64,000 bases of DNA from Lachnospiraceae bacterium (GCA_910574195.1 CAJTBF010000013.1:43525-107524); one strand, 5' to 3'; positions 26,397-34,990 are shown, counted from the stretch's first letter. Made by a program: numbers and translations. The notes: a model not told the origin generated them from the letters alone.

Positions 26397-28637
26397 ATGA
26401 GTATCATATATCAGGAGAATACAAAAACATTTCATCTGTATAATCAGGAAATCAGTTATATTATGACTGTTCTTCCAAATGGGCATATGGGGCAGCTTTA
26501 TTTTGGAAAACGGGTGCATCATCGGGCGGACTATTCATATCTATATGAAACGAACTCCCGGCCGATGGCTTCCTATGTGTTTGAAGACGACCATTCTTTG
26601 TCATTGGAGCATATAAAACAGGAATATGGTGTATATGGAACGACGGATTACCGCCGTCCTGCTATTGAAATTCTGCAGCAGAACGGAAGCCGGCTCTGTG
26701 ACTTTCGTTATCGGAGCCATGAGATCTTTTTTGGAAAGCCGGGACTTTCCGGACTTCCGGCTACCTATGTGGAGGAAGAGAGGGAAGCGGAGACACTGCG
26801 TCTGACGCTGGAGGATCCGTTGACGGGAGTGGGACTGGAATTATTATATACAATTTTTGCCGAAGGCGGGATTTTGGCCAGGAGTGCAAAAGTGAACAAT
26901 GGGGGAAAGGAAACCTTACATTTGACGACGGCAATGAGTCTGTGTATGGATTTGCCGGATTGCGACTATGAGTGGCTGCAGCTTTCCGGGGCGTGGGCAA
27001 GGGAACGTCATGTGAAGGTGCGGAAACTGGAACAGGGAATTCAGGCGGTGGACAGCCGACGGGGGAATTCCTCTCACGAACATAATCCATTTATCGTGTT
27101 AAAGCGGCCCGGGGCAGATGAATTTCAGGGAGAGGTGATTGGATTCAGTCTGATTTACAGCGGAAATTTTCTTGCCCAGGCAGAGGTGGATACCCATGAT
27201 ACGACCCGGGTCCTGTTAGGGATCCATCCGATGGGATTCGACTGGCAGTTAGAGACGGGAGAGAGTTTTCAGACGCCGGAGGCTGTCATGGTGTATTCGG
27301 AACAAGGTTTGAACGGGATGAGTCAGACTTTTCACCGATTATATCAGAAAAGGCTTGCGAGAGGTTATTGGCGGGACCGGGTGAGACCGATTCTGAATAA
27401 TAACTGGGAGGCAACCTATTTTGATTTTACAGAAGATCGTCTGGTGGAGATTGCCAAAAAAGCAAAGGAATGCGGCGTAGAATTATTTGTGCTGGACGAT
27501 GGGTGGTTTGGCCGGCGCAGTAACGATCATACGGGACTTGGAGACTGGGTAGCAAATCCCGAACGTCTGTCCTGTGGTATCACCGGGTTGGCAGAGCGGA
27601 TCGAAGCATTGGGAATGAAGTTCGGCCTTTGGTTTGAGCCCGAGATGGTGAATAAGGATTCCGACCTCTATCGGAAGCATCCGGACTGGATTCTTGCCGC
27701 GCCGGGAAGAAGCAGCTCCCATGGAAGAAATCAGTATGTGCTGGATTTTTCCAGAGAGGAGGTTGTGGGCTGTATTTACGAAATGATGGCGAAGATTTTA
27801 AGTGAGGCGAAGGTTTCTTATATCAAATGGGATATGAATCGAAGTATCACGGAGTGTTATTCCCAGGCTCTGCCTCCGCAGCGTCAGGGCGAAGTATTCC
27901 ATCGTTATATTCTGGGAGTTTATGCGTTGTATGAACGTCTGACCGCTCAGTTCCCGCAGGTATTATTTGAGTCCTGCGCAAGCGGCGGCGGACGGTTTGA
28001 TCCGGGGCTCCTTTATTATGCGCCGCAGGGATGGGCGAGTGACGATTCCGACGCGATAGAACGTCTGAAAATACAGTATGGTACTTCTTACTGTTATCCC
28101 ATCAGCAGCATCGGAAGCCATGTATCGGTGATTCCCAATCATCAGGTATTCCGCAACACACCGCTGCATACAAGGGCTAATGTGGCATATTTCGGAACAT
28201 TTGGATATGAATTGGATCTGAATAGACTGACGGTGGAAGAACAGAGGATGGTTCGGGAACAGATTGATTTTATGAAGACATACCGTCATCTTCTGCAGTT
28301 TGGAACATTCTATCGGCTTGTCAGTCCTTTTGACGGAAATATTACCTGCTGGATGACGGTAAGCGAGGATCAGACCGAAGCGATCGTAGGATGGTATCGT
28401 ACCCTGAGTCATGTCAATATGCCTTATACAAGGGTACGTCTTCATGGTTTGAATCCGGATTTCTACTATGAAGAACAGAGAACAGGAATATCCTGGTTCG
28501 GGGACGAACTGATGCACATCGGATTGATTACGACAGACGGAATGGCGGGACAGGTAGAAGAGAATACCGGAGAGTACGGTGATTTTGACTCCCGGCTATA
28601 TGTGTTGAAGGCAGTCCGCTGTCCCGAAGAAGTGTGA
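26397..28637 (+). CDS. Alpha-galactosidase, GH36
   Basis: 746-residue enzyme that removes terminal alpha-galactose from melibiose, raffinose and related oligosaccharides. The N-terminal beta-supersandwich is followed by the TIM barrel: ELFVLDDGWFGRR, GLWFEPEMV, the nucleophile Asp479 in IKWDMNR, SCASGGGRFD and the acid/base Asp549 in ASDDSDAIER. No signal peptide, so the enzyme is cytoplasmic and needs an importer encoded elsewhere. GGGAGG precedes the ATG. Sequence resembles AgaA/RafA-type tetrameric enzymes in length. Confidence 0.93.
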   Translation: MSIIYQENTKTFHLYNQEISYIMTVLPNGHMGQLYFGKRVHHRADYSYLYETNSRPMASYVFEDDHSLSLEHIKQEYGVYGTTDYRRPAIEILQQNGSRLCDFRYRSHEIFFGKPGLSGLPATYVEEEREAETLRLTLEDPLTGVGLELLYTIFAEGGILARSAKVNNGGKETLHLTTAMSLCMDLPDCDYEWLQLSGAWARERHVKVRKLEQGIQAVDSRRGNSSHEHNPFIVLKRPGADEFQGEVIGFSLIYSGNFLAQAEVDTHDTTRVLLGIHPMGFDWQLETGESFQTPEAVMVYSEQGLNGMSQTFHRLYQKRLARGYWRDRVRPILNNNWEATYFDFTEDRLVEIAKKAKECGVELFVLDDGWFGRRSNDHTGLGDWVANPERLSCGITGLAERIEALGMKFGLWFEPEMVNKDSDLYRKHPDWILAAPGRSSSHGRNQYVLDFSREEVVGCIYEMMAKILSEAKVSYIKWDMNRSITECYSQALPPQRQGEVFHRYILGVYALYERLTAQFPQVLFESCASGGGRFDPGLLYYAPQGWASDDSDAIERLKIQYGTSYCYPISSIGSHVSVIPNHQVFRNTPLHTRANVAYFGTFGYELDLNRLTVEEQRMVREQIDFMKTYRHLLQFGTFYRLVSPFDGNITCWMTVSEDQTEAIVGWYRTLSHVNMPYTRVRLHGLNPDFYYEEQRTGISWFGDELMHIGLITTDGMAGQVEENTGEYGDFDSRLYVLKAVRCPEEV

Positions 28638-28639
28638 AT

Positions 28640-28738
28640 TGCGGGATGTCGGATGGGTATACCTTATTGGACAGCGTAAGCTGTCCGCTCGCCCGAAGGG
28701 AATCAAATACGGGATGCCCGGCAGGGTATGAACAGTAA
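28640..28738. repeat. GGGTATACC repeat family, single unit
   Basis: Contains GATGGGTATACCTTATTGG, a short palindrome around GGACAGCGTAAGCTGTCC, and the right boundary AAATACGGGATGCCC. It ends in a GTATGAACAGTAAG tail that resembles the MITE terminus. It is a sister of 15884-16007. Confidence 0.65.
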
Positions 28739-28776
28739 GCAAGTATGGAATGAGGGAATAGAGAGAAAAAAATAAC

Positions 28777-29439
28777 ATGGAAACGAATAGGAATTCATTT
28801 ATGAAACGCTGTATTATGATGGTGACAGGAATTCTGTTTATCGGTATTTGTGTCGGCGCTTACCGTCTCAGTGCATTTGGAGTGGATGCGTTTACCTGTA
28901 TGAATCTGGGGATCAGCGGATTCCTCCATATGACATTCGGAACCTGGCAGTTAATAATGAATGCGGGAATTCTGGTCGTTGTATTTTTTACGGTACGGCA
29001 ATGTATCGGTGCCGGCACAATTGTCAATATGATTGGCGTGGGATATCTGGCAGATTTTATCTGCTGGCTGTTTCAGGAGGCGCTGCAAGTGGAAATGACA
29101 TTGCCGCTTCGAGTTATTGCGCTTTTGACCGGCTGCATTTTTGCAGGCCTGGGTGTGTCATTCTATATGGTGGCGGAAATGGGAATTGCTCCGTATGATA
29201 GTGTGGCATTGATTATTGAAAAAGCAACGCATGAAAGGATTGCGTTCCAATATGCGAGAGTGATAAGTGATGTGACGGTGGTGATCGTCGGTGTCGTATT
29301 CTGCCTTCTTTCTGGCGGAGATCTCTGGCTGATTATCGGGATCGGTACAATCTGCAATGCATGTTTTAATGGTCCATTGATTCAGTTCTTCCGGGTGCAT
29401 GTGGCACAGCCGATTCTGGAAGGTAGAAAGAAGGAGTAA
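28777..29439 (+). CDS. YczE/YyaS/YitT-family membrane protein
   Basis: 220 residues with about five to six transmembrane segments. ISGFLHMTFGTWQLIMNAG and AEMGIAPYDSVALIIEKA are typical of the YczE-like group, integral membrane proteins of unknown transport role. The N-terminus lacks a cleavable signal. It stands alone. Confidence 0.75.
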   Translation: METNRNSFMKRCIMMVTGILFIGICVGAYRLSAFGVDAFTCMNLGISGFLHMTFGTWQLIMNAGILVVVFFTVRQCIGAGTIVNMIGVGYLADFICWLFQEALQVEMTLPLRVIALLTGCIFAGLGVSFYMVAEMGIAPYDSVALIIEKATHERIAFQYARVISDVTVVIVGVVFCLLSGGDLWLIIGIGTICNACFNGPLIQFFRVHVAQPILEGRKKE

Positions 29440-29582
29440 CTGTATCAAAAGGCATTTGTTTTCCTGTTCAGGTAACTAAAAATGGAACAGATAAACAAAA
29501 AAAGAAAAATTTCTTGTATATATTGTACATATTTATTTTAAGTGGATTGTGCTATGATCATTTGGAAGAAGGAGAAATGGTA

Positions 29583-29813
29583 ATGAGTAAGATAATGATC
29601 GTATTTCAGAATCCGGATGATATTTTGTCGTTTGTACAGAGGGTGGATAAGTATCCATATAATATGAATATAAGATACGGAAAATATGTGGTAAATGCAA
29701 AGTCCCTGCTGGGATTGATGAATGTTGGACTTCATCGGGTGATGGAATTGAATGTATATGAAGAAAAGTGCGAAGAGCTTCAGAAGGATATCGAGGAATT
29801 TATTGCCGCGTGA
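29583..29813 (+). CDS. HPr-like protein lacking the phosphorylatable histidine
   Basis: 76 residues with the HPr fold pattern: FVQRVDKYPYNMNIRYGKYVVNA, then KSLLGLMNVGL, matching the VNAKSIMGVMSLG region of HPr. The active-site His15 segment (GLHARPA) is replaced by NPDDILSF, so it cannot be phosphorylated there. The start at 29583 is 8 nt after AGAAGGAG; an ATG at 29577 is too close. It could be a regulatory, non-transferring HPr variant. It has its own terminator. Confidence 0.75.
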   Translation: MSKIMIVFQNPDDILSFVQRVDKYPYNMNIRYGKYVVNAKSLLGLMNVGLHRVMELNVYEEKCEELQKDIEEFIAA

Positions 29814-29820
29814 ATCAGAG

Positions 29821-29850
29821 AGAACCCGCCGTTGGCGGGTTCTTTATTTT
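29821..29850 (+). terminator. Terminator of the HPr-like gene
   Basis: Perfect 10-bp stem AGAACCCGCC / GGCGGGTTCT (29821-29830, 29834-29843) with a 3-nt loop and a T-rich tail. Confidence 0.9.
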
Positions 29851-29870
29851 GTCCTGGTATGCCGGAACCA

Positions 29871-29906
29871 TTACTATGGGCGGCCTCTCAGACCGTGAAT
29901 AATAAC
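29871..29906. repeat. Palindromic repeat with GTTATTATTCAC-type end
   Basis: TTACTATGGGCGGCCT at the left and GACCGTGAATAATAAC at the right. It is close to 45091-45123 and has ends like those of the MITE at 26153. Confidence 0.55.
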
Positions 29907-29945
29907 ATGTCAGAAACTGCCAAAGTGTATTTTCATGAAAAAAGA

Positions 29946-29974
29946 TTGCACTCTTTTGGATTTCCCTTTATACT
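29946..29974 (+). promoter_or_regulatory. Promoter of the shell-protein gene pair
   Basis: TTGCAC (29946-29951) and TATACT (29969-29974) with a 17-bp spacer, 28 bp ahead of the first BMC gene. Confidence 0.65.
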
Positions 29975-30002
29975 GATTATAGCAATGTAGGAGGAGGAGA
30001 TT

Positions 30003-30302
30003 ATGTCGGAAGCATATCAGGGAATGGCAGTAGGAGTATTTGAATTAGAGAGCGAGTGTGCCTGTTTTGTGGCGCTGGACGCCGCGGCAAAGACAGCGGC
30101 GGTAAGGATACAGGGGGTGGAGAGGAACCGTCTTTCCGCAGGCGCCTGTGTGAAAATGCGGGGAAGTGTATCAGATGTGAAAGCGGCGATGGAAGCCGCT
30201 TTGCGGGCAGCAGAGCCGATTTCCAGGATTATTTCTCATACGGTAATTGCTTCTCCGACAGAGGATACGGAGACGGCATTGGCGATGACAATTCGGAAGT
30301 AA
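30003..30302 (+). CDS. BMC-domain (microcompartment shell-like) protein 1
   Basis: 99 residues. GMAVGVFELESECACFVALDAAAK, given here as the strand-helix start of the BMC fold, is followed by GACVKMRGSVSDVKAAMEAA and SHTVIASPTED, matching hexameric shell proteins. The pore-loop region differs from the canonical KxGxG pattern. AGGAGGAGG precedes the ATG. Its partner lies 84 bp downstream. No enzymes of ethanolamine, propanediol or choline use are nearby, so this is a lone shell pair. Confidence 0.8.
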   Translation: MSEAYQGMAVGVFELESECACFVALDAAAKTAAVRIQGVERNRLSAGACVKMRGSVSDVKAAMEAALRAAEPISRIISHTVIASPTEDTETALAMTIRK

Positions 30303-30386
30303 AGATACAATCGGGGTGTGAAGCTGAAAAGGAATTGAAGCAGGCAAAGAAGCGGAAGAATGACAGGAAAGCAGAGGAAGAAAAGA

Positions 30387-30665
30387 ATGAGATATGGTGC
30401 GTTCGGGTTGGTAGAAGTTCTGGGGGATGCAAATGCAGTTTTGGTGACAGACCAGATGTTAAAGGCGGCAGAAGTGGTCTACGAGACAAAGGATACAAAG
30501 TGCGGCGGACATGCACTGATATTTATCAGCGGCAGTGTGTCTGCGGTATCGGCAGCAGTGGAGAGTGCAACGGTGGATCCGCCATGTAAAATTTTTCAGT
30601 CCGCGGTCATTTCCAATCCATCGGAAGAGATGGTGAGGATTGTAGAAGAATTTAAAGCAAGATAA
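30387..30665 (+). CDS. BMC-domain (microcompartment shell-like) protein 2
   Basis: 92 residues. YGAFGLVEVLGDANAVLVTD, KCGGHALIFISGSVSAVSAA and QSAVISNPSEEMVRIVEEF follow the BMC fold closely. The ATG at 30387 follows an AGAGGAAG site; an upstream ATG at 30360 would add a basic tail of nine residues not seen in shell proteins. Together with the previous gene it may form a mixed hexamer or sheet. Confidence 0.82.
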   Translation: MRYGAFGLVEVLGDANAVLVTDQMLKAAEVVYETKDTKCGGHALIFISGSVSAVSAAVESATVDPPCKIFQSAVISNPSEEMVRIVEEFKAR

Positions 30666-30746
30666 AAAAAGATTCCGGCCCGGCGTACCCCTGTTTTGTG
30701 TGAATCTGTCGGGAGTGTAAAGGCAGGAAAAAAGTGTGGGAGGAAG

Positions 30747-30775
30747 TAACAGTTCTGCCGAAGGCTGAACTGTTA
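30747..30775. repeat. 29-bp palindromic repeat, copy 2
   Basis: TAACAGTTCTGCC and GGCTGAACTGTTA pair at 12 of 13 positions around GAA. It lies directly before the PilZ-like gene. Confidence 0.8.
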
Positions 30776-30789
30776 GGGGAGGAAAGTAG

Positions 30790-31392
30790 ATGGTTTTGAA
30801 TCACTGTACGATCTGTGCGGTATATGAATCGGATATCGGGGGTTCCAGAAGGATTCCGGTGAGGTGTGTGGGGGAACGAATTACATTGCTCCTGAAAAGG
30901 GAGCAGGAGCTGGAGAATACTGCAAGAATCCGGATTGATTTTTTTGACAGTCAGATTGGATGTATAAAGACATATTGTGAATTGATTGTACGAAAAAATT
31001 ATGACCGGTCGATAGTAGCGCTATGGGTCGCAGATTGCGAAATCCTGGAGGTTATTGAAATTACCCAGGATCAGAGAACACTCCGGGCAAGAATGGAAAA
31101 AGAGATTTTAATGAATTCTTTTGCACAAGGGGAGTTTCAGGCAGTGGTGCAGAATATCGGGGAGGGTGGCCTTTACTTTGTTACAAAAACAAGACTGAAA
31201 TGCGAAGATACGATTACGTTTTCTTATTGTTTTGTAGAAAAAGAGTACCCGTTAAAAGCGGTGATTTTGAGAGAGGAAGATCTGCGCGACGGCCGTTACG
31301 GTTACGGATGCCAGTTTCTGGAGCTTTCCAAAGATGCAAGGAGAGGTCTCCAGCAATATATTTATCTGCGTCAGCAGGGCAAAATCTGGTGA
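30790..31392 (+). CDS. PilZ-like domain protein
   Basis: 200 residues. A YcgR-N-like beta domain fills the first 90 residues, then a PilZ-like barrel. RTLRARME resembles the RxxxR motif, and QNIGEGGLYFVT stands where (D/N)xSxxG is expected, with Gly in place of Ser. YGYGCQFLELSKDARRGLQQYI is the closing PilZ strand and helix. The altered motif leaves cyclic-di-GMP binding open. It may report on motility or surface regulation. The GGGGAGGAAAG site precedes the ATG. Confidence 0.7.
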   Translation: MVLNHCTICAVYESDIGGSRRIPVRCVGERITLLLKREQELENTARIRIDFFDSQIGCIKTYCELIVRKNYDRSIVALWVADCEILEVIEITQDQRTLRARMEKEILMNSFAQGEFQAVVQNIGEGGLYFVTKTRLKCEDTITFSYCFVEKEYPLKAVILREEDLRDGRYGYGCQFLELSKDARRGLQQYIYLRQQGKIW

Positions 31393-31429
31393 ATGCGGTG
31401 AACAAGTAAAAAGTACAAAGGAGATTTTG

Positions 31430-32059
31430 ATGAATATTGACCTTACAAAAACCCAACATTATCTGGAATGGTTTAAGAGGAAATTATATCTGGACGCGCT
31501 TGCGCCCTCTGCGAAAAATCGTGTTATATACAGAGGGCAAGTATACCATTGTAACCTGGGCGTTGGCATTGGCAGTGAGGAACGTAAAGAGCGCCCCTGC
31601 GTGATTCTTCAATATAATTCCGCGAACAGAACGTCACCAAATACACTGATTGCGCCGATCACACATACTATTTCGACAATTCCCGTGAACGTGCCGGTTG
31701 CGGAGAAAAGAGATCCCTCCGGCAGGCTGATACTTGATGGAAATATTCTCCTTGGAAACATTACCTGTGTGAGCAAGGCAAGACTTGGCGATTATATTAC
31801 AGACCTTTCTGCGGAAGAAATGAGGGCTGTAGATAAAGCGATTTCCTTATCGCTGGATATAAACCACCATTATCAGAAGTTACAAAATATGTATAATGAT
31901 AAATTGGAATATATTGAAAAACTGAAAGAAAATCGTACCCTGCTGCAAGCGGATCTGGATGAGAAACAACGATGTATTGATGATCTCCAAAAATTACTTG
32001 ACACCTATCATTTTTCCGATATTCGGGAATTAGCAGATTTTCTGGAAAAATCTCAGTAA
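31430..32059 (+). CDS. PemK/MazF-family protein with coiled-coil tail
   Basis: 209 residues. The PemK/MazF barrel spans about 35-140: YRGQVYHCNLGVGIGSEERK, RPCVILQYNSAN, TLIAPITHT and GNILLGNITCVSKARLGD are the family landmarks. MazF toxins are RNA endonucleases of about 110 residues. This one has an N-terminal helix and a C-terminal heptad-like helix (from KLQNMYNDKLEYIEKLKE to LEKSQ). No antitoxin gene precedes it. AAAGGAG supports ATG 31430. Confidence 0.85.
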   Translation: MNIDLTKTQHYLEWFKRKLYLDALAPSAKNRVIYRGQVYHCNLGVGIGSEERKERPCVILQYNSANRTSPNTLIAPITHTISTIPVNVPVAEKRDPSGRLILDGNILLGNITCVSKARLGDYITDLSAEEMRAVDKAISLSLDINHHYQKLQNMYNDKLEYIEKLKENRTLLQADLDEKQRCIDDLQKLLDTYHFSDIRELADFLEKSQ

Positions 32060-32071
32060 CAGGCGATTGTG

Positions 32072-32100
32072 TAACAGTTCAGCCTTCGGCTTTCCTGTTA
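32072..32100. repeat. 29-bp palindromic repeat, copy 3 (inverted centre)
   Basis: TAACAGTTCAGCC, TTC, GGCTTTCCTGTTA. It is the same 29-bp family read from the other strand. It follows the MazF-like gene. Confidence 0.75.
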
Positions 32101-32284
32101 TAGAATCATTGTAAATGTTTAAAAGAAGAGTAGACAAATCTGGATTTTTGTGCTAATATAAGATTACAAGAAAGGCATTCACGAGCGGGATGCTAATAAA
32201 GAGAAAAAGCAAGAGGAATGCTGATATAGCATGGCAAGTAAGGGAACCACGGGTGGGTTCCCTTTATCTATCCCTGAAGGGATA

Positions 32285-33646
32285 TCAGCGCAGAGGGAAG
32301 AAAAGCAGCACGGTAAAGGTGTCGCTTTCTTTTTTTATGTCCATTTCCCCGTCAAGGAGCTGCATCATTTTCTGTACGCTTTTTAGTCCGATATTGTTGC
32401 TGCCTGTCCGGGAATGCTCTTGTTTAATCCGATTTGTAATTTGAATGATATACTTCTGTTTTTGGATTTCGGCAGTCACCTGCACAGGAGACTTTTTTTC
32501 ACCATATTTCAGGATATTTGAAAATAAGTTGTTAAAAATGCGCTTTAGCATGATCCTGTCGCTTTCCAATACTCCGGCGGAGGAAGGGAGCGAAGGGCAG
32601 GGAGAAAATCCGGTCAGACGGATATAATCGCAGTTGTCCAGCAGACACTGGCAGATAAAATTGGTGGAAATCCAGGAGAATTCCGGAATCTCATTTTCTT
32701 CATATACCAGTGCATATTCAAACATTCTGTCTGTTAATTCCTTTAGTTCTTCTGTCTTTTTCAGGCAGCGCATCAGATAATTTTCCCGTTGATCCGGATT
32801 GCGTTTCAGCTTCAGAACTTCCAGATATCCGTTCAGGATGGTAAGCGGCGTGCGCAGGTCGTGGGATAATGCGGTGATCAAATCCTGGTTCGCTTTACGG
32901 CTTTCCTGCTCTGTCAGAATATGATCCCGGAGGGAATTCCGCAGCCCGTTCAATTCTTTTGCCAGTGTTCCGATTTCGTCTCCGCCGAAATCCGGGACAG
33001 GGTGCGTAAGATCCCCCGAAGACATGGTCAGAACTTCCCGTTCCAGTACAAGGATGGATTTCATTTTCCGGCTGATGAAAAACAGAACCACTGCGCAAAA
33101 CAAAAAGGCGGAGAGCAGAAGGCATCCGATAAGCCAGGGACAGAGAAATAAGACGTGCTGATAATTATAGGCCATAACAATCGCGAGTCCATTTCGAAAA
33201 TGTAGAGGTATCACCTGCATCTGTTCTCCTGTTCCGTCCGTCAGGAGATACCCCAGGGAAAGGAGACCGCGGGAGAGGGAAGGGTTATACATGATATCAG
33301 CGGGATGTCCGGCTCGAAACATGCCGTTGTCTACTTCATAAATGTAGAGAGCGGTATAAGCATCTGCCAGCTTGAAAAAATGCTCCAGTTCTCCGGCTTG
33401 TCCTATATCTTTTTCAGAAGAAGGAATATCGTAATTTTCAGCCTCTTCTGTCAGCTTCAATAAAAAGTGGGTATTGTCAAGCTGTGTCTGATGCAGATCT
33501 TTTCGGTACAGCCAGGACCCGATTTCCCATTTGTGCTGCCAGAGTACTTCGAACAACAGAAAGGCAAGAATTCCGGCACAAAGAATCAACAGGATAAACT
33601 GTGTACGGATTTTCATACTTTTAAATTTTGTACGGAATTTAATCAC
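32285..33646 (-). CDS. Sensor histidine kinase
   Basis: 453 residues. Two transmembrane segments flank an extracytoplasmic loop of about 120 residues, and a HAMP linker follows. The H-box is ALSHDLRTPLTILNGYLEVL. The N-box RIFNNLFSNILKYG and a G-box region ending NNIGLKSVQKMMQLLDG complete the ATPase. A GTG start at 33646 overlaps the regulator stop by 8 bp and has a GGGAAAGGGG site inside that gene, so translation is coupled. VanS-like in layout; the signal is probably a cell-envelope stress. Confidence 0.88.
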   Translation of the reverse strand: MIKFRTKFKSMKIRTQFILLILCAGILAFLLFEVLWQHKWEIGSWLYRKDLHQTQLDNTHFLLKLTEEAENYDIPSSEKDIGQAGELEHFFKLADAYTALYIYEVDNGMFRAGHPADIMYNPSLSRGLLSLGYLLTDGTGEQMQVIPLHFRNGLAIVMAYNYQHVLFLCPWLIGCLLLSAFLFCAVVLFFISRKMKSILVLEREVLTMSSGDLTHPVPDFGGDEIGTLAKELNGLRNSLRDHILTEQESRKANQDLITALSHDLRTPLTILNGYLEVLKLKRNPDQRENYLMRCLKKTEELKELTDRMFEYALVYEENEIPEFSWISTNFICQCLLDNCDYIRLTGFSPCPSLPSSAGVLESDRIMLKRIFNNLFSNILKYGEKKSPVQVTAEIQKQKYIIQITNRIKQEHSRTGSNNIGLKSVQKMMQLLDGEMDIKKESDTFTVLLFFPLR

Positions 33647-34355
33647 AACGGTACCCCTTTCCCCAGACGGTTTTGATCAGAAGCGGATGGTTGGGATCTT
33701 TTTCTATTTTTGTGCGGAGATTCCGAATATGGACCATTACAGTGTTACCCGCTCCATAATAATAAGGTTCGTCCCATACGGCTTCGTATATTCGCTGTGC
33801 AGAAAAAATCTGCCGGCGGTTTTTTATGAGCAGGAGCAGAACAGCATACTCTGTCGCGGTGAGATCTAGAATTCGTTGGCCAGCATACACGGTTTCTGTT
33901 TCTTCCTCAATTTTCAGGTGATGGTAAAGAAGAGGGCCGGAAGGGGGCTGTTTTTTTCTCGGATTATTTTCTTCCTTTCCTTTATAAATCTGATATCTGC
34001 GGATCAATGCTCTGCAACGATCAATCAATTCATGATAAGAAAAGGGTTTTGCCAGATAATCGTCCCCACCGCTGGAAAAACCGAGTGTCTTGTCACTGTC
34101 TTTTGTACGTGCACTTAAAAACAGAATCGGTGCATTGCTGTTTTTCCGGATTTCCCGACAAGTCTGGTACCCGTTTAATCCGGGCATCATGATATCAAGG
34201 ATAATCAGGTCAAAAGAATGGTTGTAAAGAAGATCCAGCGCAGTTTTTCCGTCGGCGGCTTCCGTGATTTCAAAGCCTTCTCCCTCTAATAATACTTGTA
34301 TAATTTCCCGGATCTCCGGATTGTCGTCAACAACCAGAATTTCTGTTTTTTCCAT
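33639..34355 (-). CDS. OmpR/PhoB-family response regulator, VanR-like
   Basis: 238 residues. Receiver domain with the acidic pair in VVDDN, phospho-acceptor Asp in LIILDIMMPGLNG, Thr/Ser in FLSARTKD and Lys in YLAKPFS. The winged-helix effector ends TVWGKGYRCD, with LDLTATEYAVLLLL and NTVMVHIRNLRTKIE. The ATG at 34355 is preferred over GTG 34370 because AAAGGTGG lies about 11 nt before it. It forms an operon with the kinase and is divergent from the GtrA operon. Confidence 0.9.
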   Translation of the reverse strand: MEKTEILVVDDNPEIREIIQVLLEGEGFEITEAADGKTALDLLYNHSFDLIILDIMMPGLNGYQTCREIRKNSNAPILFLSARTKDSDKTLGFSSGGDDYLAKPFSYHELIDRCRALIRRYQIYKGKEENNPRKKQPPSGPLLYHHLKIEEETETVYAGQRILDLTATEYAVLLLLIKNRRQIFSAQRIYEAVWDEPYYYGAGNTVMVHIRNLRTKIEKDPNHPLLIKTVWGKGYRCD

Positions 34356-34405
34356 GGCCGAATGTTCCACCTTTCTGAAAATGTTACCTCTCTATCATAA
34401 CAGAT

Positions 34406-34466
34406 TTTTAAGAAATCGGGGACGATCTTAATAATTCTTAAGATATGGTTTCGGCATTTCTTAAGA
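34406..34466. promoter_or_regulatory. Repeated TCTTAAGA boxes between the two-component and GtrA operons
   Basis: TCTTAAGA occurs at 34436-34443 and 34459-34466 (23 bp apart). The variant TCTTAATA is at 34426-34433 (10 bp before), and TTTTAAGA is at 34406-34413. Helical spacing fits binding of an OmpR-family regulator. Position suggests control of both divergent operons. Confidence 0.65.
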
Positions 34467-34555
34467 GTTGTGGATTAAAGTGTTTTGTTGTCGGGAACAT
34501 ATATAATAAGCAATGTCCAAACACGTTCTGGCAGAAGGAGGGAGGTGTAAATCGC

Positions 34556-34990
34556 ATGGGAAAATGTTTACGGAAGTTCTTCCAAAGAGAAATGGTCCGT
34601 TATCTCTTTTTCGGAGGATGTACGACGGCTGTGAATCTGGCAGTGTATTCTTTTCTGCGGTATGTGGGAAAGATTCCGGTAAATCACGCAAACCTTATCT
34701 CGATTGTGGCGGCCATTGTATTCGCCTTTTTTGGAAACCGTTTCTGGGTGTTTGCAGTGACAGATACAGACAGACGGAAGATACTGGCTGAGTTTGTAGA
34801 TTTTGTGGGAATGCGCATGGGAACATTAGGATTCGAGTTTTTCGGAGTATGGTTTCTTGTCGGATATACAGAAATTCCCGACTTTTTGGGAAAATGTCTG
34901 GTACAGGTTCTGGTGATCGCTTTGAATTATGTGATCAGTAAATTTGTGGTTTTTCGAAAGAGACAGGTGGGAGGTATCGCAAATGAATAA
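34556..34990 (+). CDS. GtrA-family membrane protein
   Basis: 144 residues with four transmembrane segments. REMVRYLFFGGCTTAVNLAV and AFFGNRFWVF are family hallmarks. GtrA proteins are thought to move lipid-linked sugars across the membrane for cell-surface glycosylation. GGAGGGAGGTG precedes ATG 34556. It overlaps the GT2 gene by 8 bp. Confidence 0.87.
   Translation: MGKCLRKFFQREMVRYLFFGGCTTAVNLAVYSFLRYVGKIPVNHANLISIVAAIVFAFFGNRFWVFAVTDTDRRKILAEFVDFVGMRMGTLGFEFFGVWFLVGYTEIPDFLGKCLVQVLVIALNYVISKFVVFRKRQVGGIANE

Noticed and set aside
30056..30589. A 177-codon frame across both shell-protein genes
   Set aside because: Its Gly/Arg/Cys-rich product is a typical shadow of two well-supported BMC genes.
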